DNA of 64,000 nucleotides from Emiliania huxleyi CCMP1516. Taxonomy: Eukaryota > Haptophyta > Isochrysidales > Noelaerhabdaceae. Where the stretch lies: NCBI RefSeq assembly GCF_000372725.1, contig NW_005201036.1:109137-173136 (forward strand), read 5' to 3'. Shown here in pieces: positions 57,147 to 64,000 of the stretch. The notes under the pieces are model-generated. The model had not been told where the DNA came from and did no database searches. It saw only the letters and a list, made by a program, of their open reading frames with translations. Numbering within the stretch: position 1 is the stretch's first letter; every line of letters starts with the position of its first letter. A program made the position numbers and the translations under genes.

Positions 57147-58841
57147 ATGTCGAAGCGGCCTGCGGGCGACCGTCCCGCGACCGAGGCCTCCCTCCGCGCG
57201 GCCGTGCTTCCGTTTGCGCGCATGCCGCGCGATGAGCGGCCGCCGCACGCACTGCTTAAGCTGCCGGAGGGCCACTCGCTGGTCTCGAGCGAAACCTTTC
57301 GCGTGCTGTCTTGGGGTGGCACCGGCCACCGCGACGCGCTTCGACTGGGCGCGCCCTGGCTGAGTGAGCAGGTTGCCACGACCGCGGCCTCCGCCGCCGA
57401 TGCCGGCGACGACTCGATCGAGTTTGGTGCGGCGGCGGCGCACTCGGACGAGTGGATGTGGGTGCCGGTCACCGTGCCAGCAGTCCCTCCTCGCGAGGGC
57501 AACGTGTACGTCACCCACGAGACTGGCGAGCGGATCCCTGAGCGTGGCGAGCTCTACCATCGCGTGTGGATCGAGGAGGGCGTCCCGCCAAAGCAGGCGC
57601 CGCTTTGAGGGCGCCACCGTCGGCACCGCTCGGGAGGGGCGAGCGCTGCGTGCCCGCCCCGTGCGCGCAGGTGCCGCTCGCTGAGTACGAGGCGGGGCTC
57701 GTCGCGCAGAAGGAGGCGCGTGCCGCGGCGGCCGGCGACCGGCGCCGCTTTGGCGAGACGGCTCCACTCGGCACCCGGCTTCGCACCGTCAAGACCAAGC
57801 GCGACGGCGACTGCTTCTTCTCCGCCATCTGCAAGGCGCTAACCCTAGCCCTCACCCTAACCCTAACCCTAGCCCTAACCCTAACCCTAACTGCTTCTTC
57901 TCCGCCATCTGCAAGGCGTTCGACTCCGCACACGCGAGCCGCGACCCGGAGATGTGGCGGACCATGTGGGAGCGCCTCCCCCCCGCCGACGGCTCCCCTC
58001 CGCCGCCGATGCCTCCCCCGACCGAGCCTCCCTCGGTCTGCGAGCTGCGGCGCTGCTGCGGCGCACACTTCAAGGAGGAGGCGTGGCTCGCGTGCCAGGC
58101 GGTGGGCGGCGCCGCGTTCGCCTTCATCGACAACACCTCCCTCGACGAGACGCGGCGAGATATAGCCGAGATACGGCCGAGATACGGTCGAGATGCGGTC
58201 GAGATGCAGCCGAGGTACAGCCGAGACGTGCCACACCTCGCTCGGTGAGATGTGCAGCGCAGCGCGCCGCCGCCGCACGACGCCCGAGATCGCGCGAGAG
58301 ATGACCCGAGATCGCGCGAGAGATGACCCGAGGTCGTTCGCGATGCCAGGCGGAACATCGCCCGCCCCGCCGCCGACTCGGAAGGCAGCCGCACGCACTG
58401 GCCGACGAGAGTCATTCACAGCTCCACTATTCACACCTCCTGCTGTGAATAGGCAGCCGCACGCACTGGGCCGACGAGACGTCGCTCGCCACTCTGCAGC
58501 GCTACCTCAACCTGCGCCTGCTCATCTTCAACCCGGCGGCACACTTCGCCAACCAGGCCGCGGCGTGCGGGCCGGAGCTGCCGGGCGAGCTGCCGCCGGG
58601 AGAGCGCGCGGCCGACAACCCGCCGCCGCCGCGGTACGTTGTCCTGAGGCACACTCACCGAGGCACCAAGGAGCAGCACTACGAGCTCTACGCGCTGGGC
58701 GAGGCCGCAGTCTTGGCCGAGGAGGCGCTGCCGACCGGGATCAAGCGCGCGTTTGCCAAGGTGGTGCCGGGCGCGCTGGCGGCGGCGTGGCGTGAGCTGG
58801 GGCGCGAGGAGGCCTCGCCGCCGGCGGGGGCGAGTGTCTAG
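57147..58841 (+). CDS. OTU-domain cysteine protease
   Basis: Exons 57147-57596, 57671-57835, 57916 to about 58155, and 58453-58841. The first two introns (74 and 80 nt) are GC-AG in phase 0; the third is longer and its donor is not certain. Exon 1 has no named domain (HALLKLPEGHSLVSSETFRVL; YHRVWIEEGVPPKQ). The OTU core begins in exon 2: TKRDGDCFFSAICK (catalytic Asp-Gly-Asp-Cys block), continues with HASRDPEMWRTMW, then THWADETSLATLQRYLNLRLLIF (the WG/WA-x-E block) and a C-terminal KEQHYELYAL that supplies the catalytic His. The last exon ends in TAG at 58839-58841. Family role: deubiquitination. Intron 2 is a telomeric-repeat tract between duplicated exon sequences. Confidence 0.85.
57839..57889 (+). 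repeat. Telomeric-repeat tract forming the core of an OTU intron
   Basis: About 51 bp of CCCTAA units with CCCTAG and CCCTCA variants. It is bounded by two copies of a 29-bp exon sequence (57810-57838 and 57890-57918). Confidence 0.95.
58411..58451 (+). mobile_element. Palindromic mini-element in OTU intron 3
   Basis: CATTCACAGC ... GCTGTGAATA with an internal CTATTCACA, flanked by 27/28-bp direct repeats (58384-58410 and 58452-58479) that begin GGCAGCCGCACGCACTGG. The 3' end forms the acceptor ATAG. Same element as 60526-60564. Confidence 0.8.
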
Positions 58842-59304
58842 CGGGGCCTCGGGCCCCGCGCGGAGTCGGGGGAGCGGGGAGCGGGGGCAGGAGTCTCGCG
58901 CCGGCTCTGTCTCTCTCCCGCTTCCGGTACAGTGAGCATACACCTGTCCGAGAGACTCGGGGGGGGTCGCCGGTGGCGGTGCGCCCGCCCGGCCAGGTAC
59001 GCGTGGGGAGCGGGAGCCGGGAGGGCGGGATGCGTCTGTTTACAGACCGTCTGACAGCGAGAGGCAGAGGCCCGGCCGCGCAGCGCCCGAGACGCAGACT
59101 GCACCACTTTCGCAGACGCGGGCGAGTGACCGCGAGCGTGTGCATGGCACGCGGCGGGCACGAGCGACGCGGCGCACCGACGACCGAGGTTCAGGGCTGA
59201 TTGTGGTTGTTTTGCGAGTCCTAAAAGATACAGTCGCGCACCTCATGCGCGCGCGTGTGCCCTAGCGGCTAGCGCGTGCCTCAGCCGCACATGCGTATGC
59301 TTAC
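58842..59304. other. Intergenic
   Basis: No supportable gene. Ends with TTAC, the left flank of the next element. Confidence 0.5.
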
Positions 59305-60061
59305 GGGTTGTTGCACGAGTATATGGGCCAAAAGCGTCGAAAATGTCCGAAAAAAGCGTGTCTCGAGTTTGTTGCAGCTCCGCAGCCTGCGCGCGCTGCC
59401 GGGACGCACCGCTTGCTGGATCTGTGCACTCCCTGGGTCCCAGGGAGTGCACAGATCCAACAGGAGTGAGTAGACTCGACGCCGTACTTGAGATGGAGCT
59501 GCAGAAAGTACGCCGCCGAACGTGCCACCGACGGCGTCCTGGCGGAGGTGGTGGAGTTTGAGAACTGAGGCTGCGGAGGTGACGCCTGAGGTACCGGCCC
59601 GTGCACGGCGACTCAGCCGGCGACCGCCACGGGCTCAGACGAGACTTGTCGACTCGTTCCATCTCAGCTTCACCGTGGTCATCGGGCGTCTGTCGACGTC
59701 ACGACCACGCATGCAGCTCGCGGGTTTGAGGTCGCAAGAGCCAAGATGGTGGCGTTTGGACATCCCAACCATCAAACAAGACAGCCTGTAGGTGATGGCG
59801 GGACGGCGCAGTGTTTGTGGCACTCGGCAGTAGGCACCCGCGGCACGGCCCCGCTGTCGGCTCTCGCGGGCTGCGGAACCGGCCCCATAAGGGGACGGTC
59901 CGGGCGAGTGTGGCAGCTCCTGCGCTAGTATGGGCACCCTCCATCACAACACTACTGATCCTGGTCATCAGAGCTGCCAGGGATAGCGTCAGGAGCCGGT
60001 AGGAGTCAAAACCCCTCATATTTGAGACATCGTGGCCCCGCATATACTCGTGCAACAACCC
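59305..60061. mobile_element. TIR element, 757 bp, TTAC flanks
   Basis: GGGTTGTTGCACGAGTATAT at 59305 has its reverse complement ending at 60061. TTAC lies on both sides (59301-59304 and 60062-60065). Inside is a perfect 20-bp palindromic pair, GGATCTGTGCACTCCCTGGG and its complement, at about 59419-59459. No transposase. A 3-4 bp duplication would fit PIF/Harbinger- or CACTA-like families; not determined. Confidence 0.75.
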
Positions 60062-60106
60062 TTACACACGGTTGCTAGCAACAGTATGTCCACGTACACT
60101 CTTACT

Positions 60107-61250
60107 TCACAGGGCGCCGCGCGTCCCCCCGCTGCCGCACAGGCCTCTCGCCAGGCAGTCGTCCCGCATGTTGAGCGCCGAGGTGACCACCCTGCCCATG
60201 TCCATCGCGGGGAGGTGCTGCAGGTACTGCGGCAGCTCCTCGTCGCCGTCCAGCTCGAGTAGCTCGTCCTGGCACGTCTCGAGGACGGCGAGGCAGACGA
60301 AGGTGTGCAGCTCCTGCAGCGACCCCTCCGGCGGCGCCGAAAAGTACGCGTCCCACAGGCGGAGCACGCACGGCAGCGGCAGCTCCTTGGACAGGAGCAG
60401 CGAGAGCCAAGAGTCGAGCCAGCCGCCGCCGCCAGCCGGGCTGCCTAAGCAGGCGGGCTGCGAGCAGGCTCAGACAGCTCCCGTGAGCCGCGAGTCGGGA
60501 AGGCCGCCAGCCGCCAGTGGTGAGTTATTCACAGCTCTACTATTCACACCTCCTGCTGTGAATAGGTGATGAAGGCCGCCAGCCGCCAGTGGTGAGTCGC
60601 TTCTCTGCGTCAAGTGTGCTAGTGTCGACCAGTCTCGACCAGTCTCGACCAGTCTCGGCTGCTCTCGTGCCGGTGGTGAGGCGCTCCTCCGCCTCGAGGT
60701 GGGCGTACAGCTCGGGTAGCAGGTGGCGCAGCAGCGTGAGCAGGGCGACCGCCATCTGCTTGCGCCCCTCAAAGGTGAGCGCCCAGCTCAGCTGGCCCAT
60801 CAGCCCCTCGAACCCAAAGTAAGCGTCCGTGTCCGAGTCGCGGTACACGTGCTCAAACGGCGCGAGCAGGTGAAGCATGCCGGAGGTGTAGTCCGCGGCG
60901 TGGCAGTGGAGGTAGGTGCGCAGCAGCCGCTCGAGCCGCTGCCGGCTGCGGAGATGAGGCGCAGCGGCGTGGTGCCCACGGACCTCCGCCTTGATCCGCC
61001 GCGTGAGCTCGAGCTGCGGATCGCTCTGCCACGCCCGCTCGAGCCGGAGGTAGCGCTGCTCCATCAGCTTGCCGAGCGATAGCTCCTGCGCCTTCTCGGG
61101 CCGTGTCACGCCGAGCAGGTACTTCCACGCCTCGGCGCGCAGCCGCTCGGGGATGCCAAGTCGACACAGGGTCGCAAGCTTGTCCATCTCGACGGCGCAC
61201 TCCGACTCGAGCACCTCGGCCATCTCCTGCTCCTCGCGCGGCGTAAGCAT
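60107..61250 (-). CDS. TBC-domain Rab GTPase-activating protein
   Basis: Minus-strand exons 60683-61250 (ATG 61250) and 60107-60444, joined by a 238-nt GC-AG intron in phase 1; about 301 residues, so essentially a bare TBC domain. Motifs: LGIPERLRAEAWKYLLGV (TBC start, Arg of the GIPxxxR motif), DYTSGMLHLLAPF (position of the YxQG glutamine finger, here YTSG), DAYFGFEGLM, and in exon 2 WLDSWLSLLL, LPLPCVLRLWDAYF. The substitution of the conserved Gln finger by Ser may affect GAP activity. The intron is repeat-rich: GAGACTGGTC units and a palindromic mini-element between 27-bp duplications. Confidence 0.88.
60526..60564 (-). mobile_element. Palindromic mini-element in TBC intron
   Basis: TATTCACAGC...GCTGTGAATA, 39 bp, with an internal CTATTCACA; the interior matches the copy in the OTU intron except for one or two bases. 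It is flanked by 27-bp direct repeats (60499-60525 and 60571-60597) beginning GAAGGCCGCCAGCCGCC. It sits in the opposite orientation relative to the host gene compared with the OTU copy. Confidence 0.8.
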
Positions 61251-61972
61251 GGCTGGGACCAGATGGGACCAGCGAGGCGGAGGAGCGAACTGGCAAACCA
61301 AAGAGAATTTGCCGACCCGCCAAGACTGCCATGCGCCAAAACAAGGCGCGAATAAAATGCCATGTCGGCAGGCCTCGCCGCTCACAGCCTCGCCACACGC
61401 ACTACCACTTTTCTTCATATCTGGGGCCTCCGGCGCCAGTGCGAAGTCTAGTCGCCCTAAACCACCAGCCGATGAGCGACTCCCGGAGCGAGTCCCCGAG
61501 CAAGCGCGTGCGGATCGAACCGGCACCACCGCCTCAACCGGCAGGCACCTTTATGGCGCGCGCCGCCACTCCCCCGGCCTGCCCCAACAAGCGTCGACAA
61601 AACACTGATACACAGCCACTCACAGAGACCAAACCTGCACTCAGAACAGCGCCAAAACGAGCGAACACGCGCCCACCAACCACACGCGACAGAGCATAGC
61701 ACAAAATCCGACGCGCGCACTCGCGACGCAGCGCAGCGCAGAAGCTGACGCTGACGCTGACGCTGCGCTGCGCTCGCTCGCTTGCTGCACGGCACGCGCT
61801 CCGCACACGCACGCGCGTGCGCTCGCGCGCTTCGCGTTCGCTCCGCGAAGGACACCCACAACTCGAACCCGAGACTCCCCACAAAACAAGAGCCCCTCGA
61901 ACCGATAGAACCCAACTCATGCACAACCACCTCTACAGCTGCTCATATAGCCGCGAATCTCTGCCATAGGGA
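61251..61972. other. Divergent intergenic region
   Basis: Separates the TBC gene (minus) from the next plus-strand gene, so both promoters lie here. Contains GCTGACGCTGACGCTGACG repeats near 61743 and CGCGC-rich palindromic sequence at 61800-61850. Confidence 0.5.
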
Positions 61973-63643
61973 ATGCAGGCTGCGATGGGCGAGTCCCTCC
62001 CATACGTGGAAAAGGCGCTGATGATCGAGACGATCCACATGAACAACACCCACGTGGGGACCGTCGTGGAGTGCATGACGCTCGACATGGAGTACGAGGG
62101 GGCAAAATTCAACTTGCACCAAAACCGCAACACCTACTACCTCTCAAGCTCGGACGAAATGGTCGACTTCGACGCGATGCTGAACCGCTTTGCGACGCCG
62201 GGCGTCCCACTGCCCATCAGCGACGGCTTCGTTGCCACCTACCTCGACGGTGCGGAAAAGAAACCCCTCCCCTGCCCAAATAAAGAAATATCCCTCACCC
62301 CCCTCCTCCTCCCTCCGTCCTACGACCCTCACAGGCGACCGGTGCAACATACCCCCCGGCGCCAAGATCACGATGAATGTGGTCGACCTCACCATGGCGC
62401 TAAAGGAGAAGACCAAGGAGGTCCCCAAATCCAAGGACAAGAACATGGTCCACTTCCGCGTCGAGATCATGCCGCAGTCGACCCTCCTCGCCGAGTCTGT
62501 GGACGAGGCCGAGATGACGCGCACCATGCGCAACCTCTTCCAGGCGCCGCGGGGGACGACCCTCGAGATCGATGTCCGGAAGGCGGTCCAAAAGGCCTTC
62601 GAGGGATTCTCGTTCAACATCTCTGCGATGAGCTTCTACGTTGACATCACGGTCAAGCGGGACGACGAGTCGAAGGCCCTGCGGCCCACCCACAACTCTT
62701 CCCTACCGACCACAGACAGAATCCCCCCTCCCCCCCCCCCCGATGCAGCATCCCATCTGCATGATCAAGCCGCGCGCGGACTGCCAGACGACCTCCGGCG
62801 CGGCCATCCGCATCGAGCCCATTTCCGGCGTCCGAGGCAAGCCCGCGATGGCGTGGCAGCACGACGAGAGCCACTCGGCGGCGAGCAACACGCTCCTGGG
62901 CTTCACACCCACGCCGCCCCCCCCGCCCGACGTCCCCATGCACGTCTGGGCGCGCCCTCTCGTGATCGCGATTCAGGAAATCTGCTTCGCCTCGGGCCGC
63001 ATCATGATGCCGTACTCGAAGGGCCTCGACGGCGCGGCCCCAGGCACCAAGCTGTTCGGGTGCCACACCAAGGCACAGATCCCCCCTTCTTCCCCACCCT
63101 TCCTCCCGCCCTTGACTGCTCCACCAATCCACCAAACAGGTCCAATTCGACGCCCTGCACGACGTCCTCATCCACAACCCCAAGGGCCTCCCCGCGATCA
63201 CCAAGGCGGACGGCCGCATCCACGTGGCGGACAAGGACGGCCGCTCCTGGCAGTTTGACCTCTTCTCCCGCCGCGAGTCCATCTTCTGCTCCAAGCACGA
63301 GTCGCAGCAGACCGCACAAAAGAAATCACAGAAAAAGAAAACCACTCTGGAATATAGGTGCCTCAAGCTGCCTCCGTTCGCGAGGTTCAACGGCGTCGTC
63401 GCGCACCACATCACGCAGCTGCAGCAACAAGGGCTGGTGGGGGACTTGAGCCGAGTTTGGTGCGACTGCCGCTCGCTCAGCGGCCCCCCACCTGGCCCCT
63501 CGACCGCCAACAAGTCCCCGGAGGAGACGGCAGCCATGCGCAACCGCCTCGTCGAAGCGCGAGAGAAGCGGAAGCGAGAGCGGGAGGAAGCGGAAAAGGC
63601 CTACGCGAAGCGCCGCGGCTCCACCTCCGCCGACAACGCATAG
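61973..63643 (+). CDS. Unrecognised four-exon protein
   Basis: Exons 61973-62249, 62335-62675, 62749-63072 and 63140-63643, all in consistent phase; introns 85 (GT), 73 (GC) and 67 nt (GC); 481 residues. The first exon reads as a conserved globular region (GESLPYVEKALMIETIHMNN, VECMTLDMEYEGAKF), the second is rich in charged residues (DLTMALKEKTKEVPKSKDKN; FSFNISAMSFYVDITVKRD), the third has MAWQHDESHSAASNTLLGF and PLVIAIQEICFASGRIM. The fourth ends in a strongly basic helix (EAREKRKREREEAEKAYAKRR), which could be nuclear. No signal peptide or membrane segment. I cannot assign a family, but splice phase, codon use and composition all support a real gene. Confidence 0.75.
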
Positions 63644-63857
63644 GGCCTAGTGATGCTGCTACACAAGCGCCACCCTCTTCCGAGCCACCTAATCCCGTTT
63701 AACATCCAGCGACCGTCTCCACTAGGCAACCCCTTTGTGATGAGAGGGGAGAGCGAGAGAGACCTCGTGGTCGAAGGATTCGGACAGGTGCTCAAACTAC
63801 CACGGGGAGATCATACTAGAAAAGCTGAAGAAAATGTATTGCGAGATAGCAAAGTAA

Positions 63858-63925
63858 GGCTCGTGGTCTAGTGGTTCGGGGACCAACATTCTGTCTAAAG
63901 GCCCGGGTTCGGGTTTATCTCGGAC
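63858..63925 (+). other. tRNA-like sequence (pseudo-tRNA or SINE head)
   Basis: TCGTGGTCTAGTGGTTCGGG resembles a D-arm/A-box and CCCGGGTTCGGGTTT a T-arm/B-box, spaced as in a tRNA. The acceptor stem does not pair and the anticodon arm is poor, so a functional tRNA is unlikely. It may head a tRNA-derived SINE running towards the window end. Confidence 0.35.
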
Positions 63926-64000
63926 ATGTTTTTGGCCACACAAAGAAGTCACTGTGAGAGTCATTTTGTGAAACAAAAGAGAAACGATTTATCACCTTGA

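Noticed and set aside
63858-63925. Functional tRNA gene
   Set aside because: A- and B-box-like motifs are present, but the acceptor stem does not pair and the anticodon stem is poor.

Overview
The window is nuclear DNA of a GC-rich, plastid-bearing unicellular eukaryote, most likely a haptophyte-type alga. The evidence is short spliceosomal introns (many about 60-90 nt, roughly half of those modelled here with GC-AG rather than GT-AG ends), TTAGGG-type telomeric repeats, a cyclophilin with a lumen-type plastid presequence, and a type II isocitrate dehydrogenase with a C-terminal EF-hand, an arrangement known from marine picoalgae. Gene models were built by eye from reading frame, family motifs and splice phase. 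A 100-N scaffold gap lies at 20544-20643.

Layout. 1-9.4 kb: a truncated acidic ORF, a twin-CX9C Cmc1-like gene in two or three exons, a membrane-anchored bacterial-type zinc metalloprotease (met-zincin), and a multi-pass membrane protein on the minus strand. 9.85-10.76 kb: a 913-bp inverted-repeat transposon with an 8-bp target duplication; a sister copy sits at 53.3-54.2 kb. 11.7-22.3 kb: cyclophilin, J-domain protein, seven-exon DDX41 helicase, EF-hand type II IDH (5' end lost in the gap), a terminal exon of another gene, and an EF-hand protein. 22.5-31.9 kb: a mobile-element island with a TIR element, a 150-bp direct repeat, a broken piggyBac transposase, and a 4.3-kb segment between identical 772-bp direct repeats. 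That segment holds a divergent pair (HNH endonuclease and SAP-containing Tc1/IS630-type transposase) and a satellite of about 375 bp. 32.1-43.6 kb: an SPX-kinase fusion, a proline-rich membrane protein, a TIR element, VPS55 and a bifunctional aminodeoxychorismate synthase. 44-53 kb: a TIR element with a 9-bp target duplication, a four-TM protein, and a PB1/EF-hand/coiled-coil protein with its probable upstream partner. 54.7-63.6 kb: SET methyltransferase, Josephin protease, OTU protease, a TIR element, a TBC Rab-GAP and an unrecognised four-exon gene.

The most interesting signal is how introns appear to be made. Many introns begin with a copy of the first 8-30 bases of the exon that follows, so the two splice sites lie in a direct duplication. 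The clearest cases are a 70-nt IDH intron exactly one duplication unit long, an OTU intron whose core is a telomeric-repeat tract between 29-bp duplicated exon sequences, and a palindromic element of about 40 bp found in introns of two genes, each copy flanked by 27-bp duplications. Three different introns also end in CTGTGAAYAG. I read this as recent introner-like intron gain with preferred use of GC donors. The metabolic and ubiquitin/trafficking genes otherwise look like an ordinary mixed chromosomal neighbourhood; I see no functional cluster.
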